This document shows, in pieces, positions 27,597 to 39,123 of a stretch of DNA of 64,000 nt. A model generated the notes under the pieces. That model worked only from the letters and a program-made list of their open reading frames with translations, was not told where the DNA came from and ran no database searches. This stretch comes from Calcarisporiella thermophila CBS 279.70 (taxonomy: Eukaryota > Calcarisporiellomycota), in the NCBI RefSeq assembly GCF_041956535.1, contig NW_027192206.1:333928-397927 (forward strand), given 5' to 3'. The position numbers and the translations under genes are program-made. Numbering within the stretch: the stretch's first letter is position 1; each line of letters opens with the position of its first letter.

Positions 27597-30322
27597 TCAT
27601 GACAATGCTGTTTCATTCCGCAACTCTCTCTCCCGTGATAAAGAGGCCATATGATCAGTAAGAGCATCAAGTTGTTGCTGGTAATTGCTAACGGTTGTCG
27701 TCAGCTCGTCCTATTGGATGATAATTCTCTGAGTGAAAGCCAATAAAGCAGTAGTATGTTGTGGTCAATATACCTGAAGCCGTGCGTTATCATGTTTTAG
27801 TGATGCGTTTTCCTTGGCTATAGAAGCCAACTTCGAACGAGCTGAGTCATAGGCTTTATATAGACGTGCGGATTTACTATCTGCAATCTGAAGCTGCATA
27901 TATAAAAGAGTTAATTAAGGCCCTAAATACGCATCAAATTCAACAAACCATTTCCATGAGCTGCTGGACTTTGGCTTCATAATGCTTTTTAATGAGCTCT
28001 TCGCGTACCCGCACTTTCTCTGAATGTGATATTAGCTAGAATAATAGCGAATCAGACACACACGACATGCTATTTGAATAGAAATGTTCTTGCATCTTAC
28101 ATTAAACTCATTCAAAGTATCGTCGGTTTGGGAGGAGCTGGACTCTAAAGTGGTTGAGGCGGATCGTGCCACATCATTGGACTCAGATGCAGTATTGGGT
28201 ATGTCTGAAGGTTCAAGATCCTTTGTATTTTGCGCATTTCCGGCATTATCTCCCTCTGGTTGCTTATTATCGGGTATATCAACCGGAGGAATGTAGCCAT
28301 TTTGTTCTTGTACATGTGTTGACGCGTTGTCATCTACCGTTTTCTCCTCAATTTCCAAAGTGGGTTCTTCATTTGCTTCAGTGGTTTTGACATCTGAGGG
28401 AGTCACTTGAGTTTCGACCAATATCTTATCTGACGTTGTATCTTGCGACAGACTCACAGGCAATTCACTAAGAGCTCCTGCAGATTTCAAAATATCTTCA
28501 CCATGTGAAGTGTCGATTACTTGTTTTGACGAATATTCTTCGGTTTCTGTGAATTGATCCTTGGTTTCAACCGTATTCTATAAATCATTAAACATAAATG
28601 CCTGCGATGAATAGATGGGCATATATAATAAGTCGTGAGGACGAATTACCTGAGTCAGTGCAGATATTCTAGCCGTCAATTCTTGGTGTTGCCTTAGGAG
28701 ATCCTCTTTTTCTTGTGTCATAGTTCGTATTCGCTCTAAATTTTAATTAATTTTTAAGCAGAGAAAGGTTGACAAGATTCGCCGTGAAGAGTAGGAGTTG
28801 TGTAAGGAGATTTACCCTGTAATGACAATAGACTAGCTCGCATGTCCTGGTATTGTGCTAGCCAAGATTCAATAGCCGATTTTACTGCCACGCTTGAATC
28901 CGAAGTCAGCTAAAAGATGGGGATAGTGGATACGATTTTAGCATTTGTAAACCATCAGCTAGTCGTGGAGATGGGCTTACCTCGCCAATTGGTGAGTCGA
29001 GATACTTTTGGAGGATTTCACTGTTCTCTACAGATTTGAACAAGATTGTTAAAGCCTCCTTCAACATATTTAGTTCATCCTGTAGCTGTTTATCATGGAT
29101 TTCCATCCGCGCGTTGTCCTGCTGGATGCTCGTCACCGCCCTACAATTAAAAATAAATTATTATTGAGAGTACATTTTCTAACAAGTAGATTTTAGCGGC
29201 ACATACTTCAGATAATCTTCTTTGGCCCTTGCTAACTCTCCCTCCAAATTTTCCACCTTTCTTTGGGAGTCTGCAAGAGCAATCTCATTAGAGCTGAGCA
29301 ACTTTTGTGATGCTTCCTAAATTTATTCAATAGTTAACAAAACTAATCAGAATTGCGATTCATTGAAATAATATTACCTCAGCCTCATTCAATTTTCTTT
29401 CTAACATAGTGACCTTTTCTTGTAGCAAATTAATATGCTGAGTATAGAGGCTATTGACTTCATAAACTTCTCTATGCAGTTTCTCTATGTGAAGACATAT
29501 TCAACAAGATATCAAGTATAACCTTGATGCTTCATATATATTAACTATACCTACCATTTTCCTCAATCTTCTTTCTAAGATCAAGAGTAGCCGCTTCCAG
29601 TGCCGCTTTTGACCTCTCCAATTCTTTCTTGATCGCAGAGGCACCAAAAGAAAATCCACTTGATTTCTATTCAAGAAAAATGCCATAATACATGATAAAT
29701 TTGGATTTCAAGAATGACAGAGATACTGAAAATATACAAACCGGTGTAGCATCTACTTGTAAATTCTCAATACGTTTTGTGAGTCGCTGATTGTGCAATG
29801 TTAGCAGGTCGATCTGTTCCAATAACTATGGAGTGCACAAAATTTGCTTAGTTATGCAATAAAATTTTAGAACAAATTACAAGACCCACACGTCGCAGCT
29901 CCTGCTCCTTCCCTTTTATCTCGTGCTGAAGTGAAACACTATGGTTCTGCTCCTGTTATCGTAAATGAATTAGCAATGAAGAAGAGAATTAGAGATGGAA
30001 TAATTGGATTTAATACTTTGATAACTGCCTGCTTCAGGACTGATTGCTGTGCTTTCATACTAAGCGATGGATTAGAATTTTAAGCGAATCAGTAACAATA
30101 CATCCACTTATAATAGAGCGCCCAATGTGCATAAGGATCATTATTTACCGAGAGTACTCTTGAAAAAGCTTTTGGTATTTTTGCGATAATTCTTCTAATG
30201 AGATTGTCATCCCTACGTTAGTTTAAAGGTGAGCACGCGTTATATCTCTGATACACAAGAGCAGCATGCTGACCAGCAGCGGAATATGCTGATGGTGTCG
30301 CAGATCGGTGCCCATCACTCAT
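27597..30322 (-). CDS. PPP1R21: PPP1R21-like coiled-coil protein (KLRAQ family, FERRY subunit relative)
   Basis: In animals PPP1R21 is a subunit of the FERRY complex, a Rab5 effector that links mRNA to early endosomes. A long coiled coil is spread over roughly fourteen exons; I did not fix every boundary. The first exon gives MSDGHRSATPSAYSAAG, then SLEELSQKYQKLFQEYSR joined to MKAQQSVLKQAVIKEQ, the KLRAQ region. Next come LLEQIDLLTLHNQRLTKRIE and DLRKKIEENEKLHREVYEVN. The C-terminal block YEAKVQQLMEMLQIADSKSA, then NARLQDELTTTVSNYQQQLD and ALTDHMASLSRE, matches the conserved C-terminus of PPP1R21 closely. A Ser/Thr/Glu-rich insert (about 28100-28550) breaks the coil. The animal endosome role is known; that it applies here is inference. 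Confidence 0.82.
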
Positions 30323-30510
30323 TTTGCACAATTATAATATAATGTGAAAGATGGTGTAGGGCAATATAATTTCACCATTAAAGAATCGCGTGCTACAATC
30401 TATTAGCCAAGCCACAATATCCTTCCGGAATATTGGGGGGAGGTTTATTATTTTACGCAGAACATACACACGTAATAGGGACAAAAAGGTCGATTAAAGA
30501 GAAAATGTCT

Positions 30511-31061
30511 TTAGAGCAGAGTCTCGAATGGTACAGGTGTGATGGTGGTGGGAACATTGTTGAAGGTGGAAACGCAGTGGCCCTCGCGCGGCATCGCTGG
30601 CTGACGCTTAAGGCACACCTTAACACCGGATTCGTGAGCTTCTTTCAACTTTTGCGCATTCTCTTTAACACGGTGGAGGAAATCCTGGCGGCACTTTGAG
30701 TGCTTGATATGTTCAATGCGGATATTGACGCGCTTCTCCATATAGCGATTGCCAACGCGCTTATGCACAATCACGCCGACGGCGTGGGGGGTAACATTGT
30801 AAACAACACCAGTGCGTCTAATTGCAGAGAATTTAGTCTAGGCTATTCTCTCATTCATATGGCGGGATCCGCTTCAATACTTTACCCATGGTAGAATTTG
30901 TGAGGCATTCCCTTCTGGACAGCAGCGTTAGCCTTGATGTCTACGATGTCTCCAACCTTATAGGTCTTAAGGTAGGTAGATAGTTTGATGGGACCATGGT
31001 TCCGGAAATCCCGGGAGAACATGTGCCGGGTACGGGCGCGGTAACCAAAAGAGTGCGGCAT
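30511..31061 (-). CDS. RPL21: 60S ribosomal protein eL21
   Basis: Cytosolic large-subunit protein. Two exons, 30886-31061 and 30511-30817, give 160 residues. It starts [20 protein letters not shown] and continues [57 protein letters not shown] and [17 protein letters not shown]. The intron falls in the KFYHGRTG turn, and the second-exon Arg is created by the junction. High-expression codon use is GC-richer than the flanks. It is divergent from uS4, with 317 bases between the start codons. Confidence 0.97.
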
Positions 31062-31378
31062 CTTTTATGCTGAAATTAGATGGATGCAAGAAGCGACAGG
31101 ATTAATAAGCAAAATTTCCGAGGATTGATACGAGATGAGTGTGAACGGCTACCTTTAATCTCTCGTAATAATACGATCCCACTAAACTGGCTAACGAGAA
31201 TGGGGAGAGCAGAGAAGAGAAGCGAAAAATAGGTTGCGAGAAAGGCTCTCTTCTAAACTGCAAACAAATACGACGTCACATCCAATCCATGAATTGAGAG
31301 AAAATTTTCGCGCAAAAGAGTAAATAAAGGCCTCAGTAGCAATAGCTGTTCCACCTCTTTTTTTCTTCTTCAAAAATC
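31062..31378. promoter_or_regulatory. Shared bidirectional promoter of eL21 and uS4
   Basis: 317 bases lie between the start codons of two divergently transcribed ribosomal protein genes, so both promoters must fit here. The region has purine-rich GAGAA-type runs (31195-31250) and pyrimidine-rich DNA just before the uS4 start. No confident named factor site was assigned. An acceptor-like TTTCAG lies just upstream of the eL21 ATG on the minus strand, so a leader intron is possible. Confidence 0.65.
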
Positions 31379-32341
31379 ATGCCCAAGGTTCCGAGGAATT
31401 GTAAGATCATTTTACAATATATTTTAGTGCAATTTTTATTTTGGTGACCACAGGATGCTGTTGTCTCTAAATTTTGACAAGTGGAGAGAGATGAAGCGAG
31501 TTGTTTTTTAATCTGCAATTGAGCATCAATAAGAGATGTGTTTATAAAAATTCTCTCTTATTGATCCTAGCAACACTAATTGCAAACAGAAAATAACGTA
31601 CCCATCCTCCCATTTTTCTTGTTTGCTTTCTTTTCTTCCCTCATTTTATATAATTTTGTCTCCGTTGTGGATCCGCAGATTTCTAATTTTCTTGTAATTA
31701 TTGACAGGCTCTAAAACCTATAAGGTTCCCCGTCGCCCCTTCGAGTCGGAGCGTCTAGATCACGAGCTGAAGCTTGTTGGTGAGTACGGCTTGCGCAACA
31801 AGCGTGAGGTCTGGCGTGTAGGTTACACCCTCTCCAAGATCCGTCGTGCTGCTCGTGAGCTGCTCACCCTTGAAGAGAAGGACCCCCGCCGCCTTTTCGA
31901 AGGCAATGCGCTTATCCGCCGTCTTGTCCGCATCGGTGTGCTTGATGAGTCCAAGATGAAGCTCGATTATGTGCTCTCGCTGAAGATCGAGGATTTCTTG
32001 GAGCGTCGCCTGCAGACCCAGGTTTTCAAGCTTGGACTTGCCAAGTCTATCCATCACGCTCGTGTGCTCATCAGGCAGCGTCACATCCGGTAAGCATATT
32101 GCACTCGATTTTTTCTTGTGGTGGGGGGGGGGGAGAACTCTCTTGGCTAATACGCGTATGCTATTTTAGTGTTGGCCGTCAAATGGTTAACATTCCGAGC
32201 TTCGTTGTCCGTCTCGACTCGCAGAAACACATCGACTTCGCCCTGACTTCGCCCTATGGTGGTGGCCGACCTGGCCGCGTTAAGCGCAGACGCCAAAAGT
32301 CTGCCTCCAACCAGGACGGGGATGAGGATGCTGACGAATAA
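31379..32341 (+). CDS. RPS9: 40S ribosomal protein uS4 (Rps9)
   Basis: Small-subunit protein that sits near the mRNA entry site. Three exons: 31379-31400, 31708-32089 and 32170-32341, giving 191 residues. The short first exon (MPKVPRN plus one base) is found only by joining it to the second, which yields [20 protein letters not shown], close to the fungal consensus. The S4 RNA-binding domain is [20 protein letters not shown] through [20 protein letters not shown]. The C-terminal tail is acidic and basic mixed (GRVKRRRQK, then DGDEDADE). The first intron, about 307 bases, is far longer than others in the window and contains a perfect hairpin. A poly-G run in intron 2 (32122-32131) is odd but harmless. 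Confidence 0.96.
31525..31565 (+). repeat. Perfect 12-bp inverted repeat (hairpin) in the first uS4 intron
   Basis: ATCAATAAGAGA at 31525-31536 and its exact reverse complement TCTCTTATTGAT at 31554-31565 flank a 17-base AT-rich loop. In the pre-mRNA this would form a stable stem-loop in the unusually long intron. It could be an intronic RNA element, an autoregulatory structure or a palindromic relic. I see no clear C/D or H/ACA boxes. Confidence 0.75.
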
Positions 32342-32655
32342 ATTCCCAATACCTTTAAAGCTTCCTGTGTGCTTTTGGCGGGATGCGTGGGCATTGTTTT
32401 ATTTCTTTTTTTTAATGCAGAAGCCAATAAAAAGTGTATCCGTTGAGAGGTTTAGTTCTTAACGCACTACATTTTCTGAGCAAGCCCGACGTCATGGGGA
32501 GAATTTGCAAGTATATATATAGAGACAACCAATATAAATAGCAAACAAAAACAACAGTGTGTACATGATTCAAAATGGCTAGGTCCAACAAACCTGTATG
32601 TTCATATCTAAGCTATTTTGGCCATCAAACATAAACAATATACAGTTGAGTACTA
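32342..32655. other. Intergenic, tail-to-tail
   Basis: 314 bases between the uS4 stop and the LRR protein stop. AATAAA near 32426 fits a uS4 polyadenylation signal. Nothing else seen. Confidence 0.5.
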
Positions 32656-34509
32656 TCAAAACACCAATATTACATATGCGAGGGTGGATAAGATCATCAA
32701 CGCAAAGCTAAGAGAGTAAGTTGAGGCAATGGAGTGAGGGGCGTTCGCACGAGCTACACCAGGTCAAAGAGTTAGATATGTGTTCAAGACTGTCTAACTA
32801 AAAAAGAAAAGCTTACTGCCGCAATCTAATCGACACTGGAATGCTAAACTTGTCATGTTGTTGAGTACGTTGTCCGGTGGGCAGATTTGGAATACATTCG
32901 GCTGCACCCTGCAGAAGCCTAGGTGAGGTGGAGCAACGACCGATGGGAATTCTCCATTCAGTTGGTTGTAATTGACCACGAGATATTGAAGATTCTGGAG
33001 AAGAGCGACTTGCTCGGGTAGGGGGCCTGTTAACTGGTTATGGCCCAAGAAACTTAATAAAGAGCAAAAAAAAAAAAAACGATTCGTAAGCCAATAGAGC
33101 AGCCAGGCATGGGAAAACAGAAAATGCTTACAGCCTCTGCAGATTTGTTAAATTACCAATGGTCTTGGGGATGCGGCCAGAGAGCTGGTTATTTGAAAGG
33201 TCCCTAGAAAAGTCGGATGAAGAATAGCTTGAATCGGGCCGACTAAAATCTCAGCACCAAGAAAAATCTACTCACAATATCTGCAGGCCGACTAAATTCC
33301 CTACCTTCTCTGAGATGCCACCAGTTAGTTGATTTTCACCCAGCACCAGAGTATTCAGATACAGCATGTCGTAGATCGACTCTGGAATAGTGCCGGTCAA
33401 TTGATTCTGTTTCAAAACTCTAAGAGGCGGATATTAGTTGTTTAGTGTCGCAAGTTCCGCGAAGAGTATAGATGTATAAAAGAGGGAATGTGTTAAATAC
33501 GCACAATGCTTGGAGGTTTTTTAGGCCCGAAATTTCTGCCGGAATGGTGCCAGTTAAGTTATTGTGATCTAGGTAGAGTTGTGTTAAACCTGTCATTTTC
33601 GCAATACTCGCCGGAATCGTTCCAGTCAGCCGGTTTCCGCTCAGATACCTGAGGATCATTAGTAGAATTGTTATTTTTCTGGAGAGCTATTGATAATAAA
33701 AAATAACCCACAATCCCTGCAGAGCCAAAAGATTAGTATAGGCTTCTGGTATACCCCCTTCAAACGTGTTATTGCGTAGATGCAAGTGCTCAAGTAAGGA
33801 CAGCTTGGAGAGAAAATCGGGCAAGGGTCCCCCAAGCTGGTTTCCGGTCAAACTTATAAATTTCAAAGTGTTGATGTTGCCTAATTCCAACGGCACGCCT
33901 CCTGTTAATCCATTGTCGCTCAGGTCCAGGTGAATAAGACCACTGAGCGCCCCAATGGATGACGGGATCGTACCTCTAAGTCCATTAGCGTTCAGATTCC
34001 TAAGGGAAAATGGGGTCAACGAAACCAGCTAAATTTAGGAGATTCTAATAAAAGAACACCCACAATTGAGTAACGACTCCAATATTGTTGCAGACCACAC
34101 GAGCCCACGAACAACAACTAAGCATATCCTGGCTCTGCCACCCCGTCGACTCAGTCCATTGTCCCCCGGTTTGTTTGAAGAATTGGCTCAACGTAGTGCA
34201 CGTTGAGCGAAGCGCTTCAATGCGCTGTTCATTAAGAGTTACATTGGAAGGAAGTCCGGGAATGTTTCCTATTCCAGGGGCCGCAGTGGTAGTAGGCGCG
34301 GCGCTGGAGCTAGAAGGCGGTGCAGAAGATTCAGGCGTGGGGGAAGCCGATTCAGAGGGGGTCGGCGAGGGAGAATCGTTTGTTGTGGTGGTCTGGCCGG
34401 CATCGGAGCCATTGCTAGTTTCCGATGGGGGTATGGAAGTGCCGCTCTCTTGTGCCCTTGCCGTGGTCAGTAGCAGCAAGACCAGTAGGAGAAATAGCGA
34501 AAGCCTCAT
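32656..34509 (-). CDS. Secreted/GPI-type leucine-rich repeat surface protein
   Basis: About 475 residues in seven exons: 34064-34509, 33712-33999, 33505-33648, 33276-33419, 33132-33203, 32817-33052 and 32656-32753. The signal peptide is residues 1-20 (MRLSLFLLLVLLLLTTARAQ). A Ser/Thr/Pro linker (about 21-80), probably O-glycosylated, is followed by a Cys-containing LRR cap with SCCSWARVVC. Next come about eleven plant-type 24-residue LRRs of the form LxLsgNxLtGtIPxsi, then a Cys-rich C-terminal cap (FCRVQPNVFQICPPD). The last exon ends in a hydrophobic tail (STYSLSFALMILSTLAYVIL) that resembles a GPI or membrane anchor. Internal exons of 288, 144, 144 and 72 bases are exact multiples of one LRR and are bounded by phase-2 introns. 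It belongs to the plant-like (PGIP/RLP-type) LRR class found in early-diverging fungi; the ligand is unknown. Confidence 0.85.
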
Positions 34510-35000
34510 GATGGAAGGAGAAGAAAATGCAAAGATGGGCTGCAAGGCAAATGGCGGGAAATGAGAAGTGAAAAGTGGAAATCGATGGTGAGGATGGAGG
34601 CAATGAGACCGGTGAAGAAACAGTTTGTGCGCCGTTAGACCACACCCGCACACTTCTTGCACTGGAGAATTCCATAATTTTTTTCGACTAGAGCTGTACC
34701 ACCACGGCTGTCAAATTTAGAAAGCCTGGAGGATATGATCAGTGCTCTCTGGATCAGAAGACAAAATTGTCGATCTTTTAGACGATCGATGCAACATTGT
34801 GATAAGTTTATATTGCCCGATGGAAATTCCATGAAACATTTCTTCTTTTGCGAGGGTATAGCATAACACACTCGATTCTCACACTATTAAAATAAAGTTA
34901 CAATGAAACAGTGGGCTCAAGCCGCGTATGAGCGGATGGAATGGCGGGATCCTGCTTGGCTTGTTTTGGCAACGCTCCTCGGCGTAATGAGCGAGGCTTG
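34510..35000. other. Intergenic (promoter of the LRR gene)
   Basis: About 490 bases upstream of the LRR protein and downstream of hexokinase on the same strand. The minus-strand frame stays open to 34662 upstream of the LRR start, but the signal peptide begins at 34509, so the extension is probably leader. No other gene seen. Confidence 0.5.
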
Positions 35001-36552
35001 CTACTTTTTGACCGAGGCCAGGCAAGCAATCATTGCAGCCCCTATGCCGCTTCCGTCAGCGGCTTCGATCAGTTTGATCCTGTCGGCGTTGTCTCCCACA
35101 AGCTCGTGGAGGGCTGCAACAATGCGCTCACGGAAGCTGGGATAGTGCTGGAATAACGAGCCATCTATTCCTACAGAACATCCTTCCTCCAGCGCGTCAC
35201 AATGCTCGACCACCGCTACCAGGCCGGCAGCGGCAAGGCGTGCCGCGCGCGTGCCTACGAGCTCGACAATCTTCTTTACGATTCGCCGGTCGGTCAAGGT
35301 GGTTTTGGGCACATTTAGAATGGACTCGAGTACGTGCTGGGTATGAGCGAGGTCCGGGGTGGCATCGGCCTCGATGGTGGACATGTAGCTGGAGTCAAAG
35401 CTCCACAGGCGATTCAGGTCCACAGAGGAATGCGCCTCAAAGAGAAGATTGCAGTCTACGAGGTGCAATACGGCGTTGCGCACGATCTCGCCGAGATACA
35501 TCCCCGATATCATTTTCTCATAGGTCTGACTGCGAGGGTTCACCGACTTACGGTCAAGCTTGTTGTCATAGGGAGTCACGGGCAGCACGTGGCGCTCCAT
35601 ATCAAACGCGCCCCATTCGGTGTTCACCGCCATAAGCTCACCGGGAGAGTAGTTGCCGCCGCTCAGCTTCTTGATATTGGACACCTTCTCATAATAGGCT
35701 AAAGATAAAAAGCAAGAGACAGTCAGGCTGCATGTCCAAGTTATACAATGAATTGTCAGGTTCATTCGACACAATACCTCCGTTCGTGCCCGTCCCCAGA
35801 ATCACCCCTAGTACCGTATCCGGCTCCCGGTAGCTCTGGGCAATTAGAGTGCCCACCGTGTCATTCACGAGCGCAACAACCTCCACGGAGACATTTTTGC
35901 GCAAAAGCGCGTCCTGCAGCATCCCAACAATGTCCTTTCCGTCCATGCCCGAGCAATTAAAGCCCTTTGTCCAGTACAGCAGCGTGCCTCGGTTGATCGC
36001 CGTCTGGTTGACCGCGAAGGAGAACGTAAATCCGAGCTTCGTCGCATGTGGCATTTGGGGATCCTCTGAAGAGTAGTTCGTGAGATAAGTATCCACGCAC
36101 TCGGCAAGGTAATCGAATAGCTTTTGCGCCGGCCCAGTGCGTAGTGGCTCAGAAACGGTGAACTTTTCCTGGCGCAATGTGAATTTTCCGTCTCCCAGCA
36201 GGTTGACCTGACACACCCGCAAGTTCGTTCCGCCGAGGTCGAGAGCCAGGAAGCTGCCAGTTTCTTTGCCGGTCAGCCGGCCAGGAACAAAACTAGGGAC
36301 CATAGGAACTGGAACGCCATTAAGCAAATCAGCCCGAAATGCCTCTACAAGCAATGCAAGCTTACCCGTTTGATTGTCCTTTTCCAACCCCTTCATCATT
36401 TCCACTTTTATCGCCTCCGCCACCTCGCGTAATTTCTCCGCAGAAATCGTGAAGTCGCGCTCCAATTCATTCACCGCGGCCATTTGCTCCCTAGTGCCCT
36501 CCACATTGCCAATAGTGGTTGCCTGAACTCTATGTGTTATCCAGCTGGCCAT
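35001..36552 (-). CDS. HXK1: Hexokinase
   Basis: ATP-dependent phosphorylation of hexoses at C6, first step of glycolysis. Two exons, 35778-36552 and 35001-35698, give about 490 residues, the usual size for a single-unit fungal hexokinase. Motifs: phosphate-1 FLALDLGGTNLRVCQV, sugar binding LGFTFSFAVNQTAINRGTLL with WTKGFNCSG, catalytic Asp in VALVNDTVGTLIA, LGTGTNGAYYEKV across the splice junction, MAVNTEWGAF, and the C-terminal adenosine site GIDGSLFQHYPSFRERI with DGSGIGAAMIA. All key residues are intact. GC content and codon bias are high, consistent with strong expression. Confidence 0.96.
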
Positions 36553-36939
36553 TAGCGTCGTGTTTCAAAGGTATAGAATTGAGGTAGACAGGGTGAAGAA
36601 AGGAAGAAAGGCCTGGGCTATTTGCCTGAAAATGGAATCAATCGATATAGTTGCCCGCCAAGAACTCTGTTCACCTGAGGAATGCTTGTCATTGGAGAGG
36701 GAGAGGAGTAGGTTTAAAATGGAATTTGACAAAGCCTTTTTGAATTGTTTATTCTCCAAAAAAAGGGATTAAGTATTGAAGAAAGAGGATAAAGAAGAAA
36801 AGCATTCAGAACTTTAGCAGAGTAAACTTGTCAAGTATGGCTACATGGAAAGAATATAACAAGGGAGAGATTAGTCAAAGAGTATAAACGAAAAAGTCAA
36901 AAACAGCAACTATGAAGCATGAATTTTGGGTCCAATTGT
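36553..36939. other. Intergenic (hexokinase promoter)
   Basis: About 390 purine-rich bases between the hexokinase start and the downstream end of the F-box gene. Nothing recognised beyond the expected promoter. Confidence 0.45.
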
Positions 36940-38707
36940 TCAAAGACTTGTATCATCCTCATCCAGTGTCCCCGTTGGCTCCGGGGAAAGAGGGTCCTCA
37001 AAGTCGCCACGAATCTCTTCATTTCGCTCGGCGGAGCCTGTTAATGTGCTCGCAGCATGCGACAAGTCCATTGCATCTTCCGATCTGTACTTCTCATTTA
37101 GATAGCTTCGCAGCTCTTTAACGCCTTTTCCGCTGAAAACACAAAATATGGCAAGTTGGTGGGGTTGAAATTTGCTTGGTGCCTGCCGGCAAAACTGCTG
37201 GATATCCGGCTGCAAGAAATCAGGCACTCCCGTCAACGAAAGGTGGTTCAGGCGTGGAGAGCTATTGAGCAGCGCTCGAACCGCTCTGAGCGAAAGGCGG
37301 CTACAGTAGGAGAGATGTACGCGTTCTAGTGTGGTGCATGCGATGCCTTGTGTGACAAGTTCGTTGAGGAAACGATCTGTGATATTATTGCAGCGAACGA
37401 GGCCTATTCTCCGTAATCGTGGGAGATGTGCTAGTTCGACGACAGAGTCGTCAGTGATCTGGGAGCAGTTGGCAAGGTCAACGTAGCGCAAACGCGAACA
37501 GTGCTTTGCGAGAGCTTGCACTGCACGGTCTGTGATTCCATAGCAGTGACCGAGATGCAAAAAATGCAGATTTTTCCCCAGCGCGGTGATGTGGAAGACG
37601 CCATCATCAGTAATATGGGTGCACTTTCCAAGCATTAGGGTGCGAAGTTTGGGAGCAGAGCGGACAATGAATCGAATTGCATTGTTGGAGATGGAGGAGC
37701 AGGCGGTGAGATCGAGGAAGCGCAAGTGTTCGAAATGCGGCAAGATATCAAATTCGAAGGCAGCGTCAGTGATTCTTGTCCATGCGAGCCTTAATTCTCG
37801 GAGCTGAGTGCAGCGCAAGAGAAGCTCGCGAATAGACTCATCGGACACGGAGCATTCTGTCACATCAAGCTCCACCAACTGAGAACAGCACTCTGCCAGT
37901 TTTAAAATGGACGCATCTGTTATTAAATCACAGTGGGCCATCTTGATCTAAAAGAGGACGCACAGAACGGGAAGAATATGAAACTATCGGCCTATTTGAC
38001 CAAAGGATACTAGTATCACTTACTCTCTTCAGCCGTGTGCAGTTCATAGCCAACGTCTCCACCGCATAGTCGGAGATGTTCTTACACAGTGCAAGGTTAA
38101 TCCCTTGCAATCGTTTGCAGTGTTCAGCGAGTAGAACGACGCTCTTATTAGAAAGATTTACTATATCGCCAAAATCCACCACCAGCAAATCGTGCAGTCC
38201 TCGCAGCAATGCTGTCACCCCCTCGTCTGTGACAGAGTGGCATCCATTCAACACGAGCCGTTCCAATCGATGGCAAGATGAAAATTGCGTCAGCTGGGTA
38301 TCGTTCACATCGAAAAATGTGAGATTGAGCCGCCTTATAAATCGTGAGTACTGAAAAGTGGAATTCTCATTAGAAAGCGTCTCAAGCATGGCATTGAGAT
38401 TCTCTGCACGCTGGATGAACGGTCGTTGCCACAGCTTCTCAGCCGCACATTGACTCCAAGCTTTGCAAACAAGCATGCACGAGATGAGATCTCTAGGCGA
38501 GTTGAGCTGCTTGATTATGTGTGCAATAAGCTCGGTGGGAAGATGATCGGGACTGAATGGAGTGACAGAATATGCATCGGTCCATGATGAGCTTGATGAC
38601 ACCCGATCACAATCTAGTTCGTGAAGGGAGGGATTCGATGATTCATAGTGGGAGGGGGGTCTCTTCGGAAGTCGCAGAAGTGCAGATATTTGATCTCGAA
38701 TAGTCAT
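36940..38707 (-). CDS. GRR1: F-box/LRR protein, Grr1 type
   Basis: Substrate adaptor of an SCF ubiquitin ligase; fungal Grr1 links nutrient signals to cyclin and transporter turnover. Two exons, 38024-38707 and 36940-37947, give about 563 residues. The F-box (about residues 53-98) is FSPDHLPTELIAHIIKQLNS through CMLVCKAWSQCAAEKLWQRP. At least ten cysteine-containing LRRs follow, with the repeating pattern LxxLxLxxCxxITDxxv (for example LRTLMLGKCTHITDDGVFHI, LRYVDLANCSQITDDSVVEL), then LNHLSLTGVPDFLQPDIQQF, typical of Grr1. The tail is acidic. It shares its strand with hexokinase upstream of its 3' end. Confidence 0.92.
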
Positions 38708-39123
38708 TTTGGCATTGGATGGGTTGAAACAAACGGAGAGCGAGGGAAGGGAGGGGCGAAGGGAGGGGCAGAGAGAAGGAGATGAAGCAGAATAGAGAGA
38801 ATACTAATCCAATAAAGCTCTGGTGCTAAAGTGAAAACCGGGGCGATTGGCCTTTGTGTGGCTTTTCGCTGAGTTGGTCAGATTCATAAATAACCTAACC
38901 TAAAATAGTATTGTTATTGAAAAAAAAAAATTAAAGAGCTGAGGGTACTTCATCAACATGGAAACCGTGTCGCAGGATAAAGTAGGGATAAGAGTATTTT
39001 GAAAATCCATCACAAGAAAAAAAGAAGAAGGAGAAAAATAGAACCAAGAAAAAAAAAAAAGAAATATTCCAAGATAAATGATATTAAAATATAGTATATA
39101 TATATCTCCAAGAATTAGAGTGT
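38708..39123. other. Intergenic
   Basis: About 415 bases between the Grr1-like start and the SEC31 stop on the same strand. Purine-rich near 38740-38790, with A-runs at 38921-38930 and 39049-39060. No gene seen. Confidence 0.45.

Noticed and set aside
31401-31707. snoRNA in the long uS4 intron
   Set aside because: No convincing C/D or H/ACA box pair, so only the hairpin is reported.
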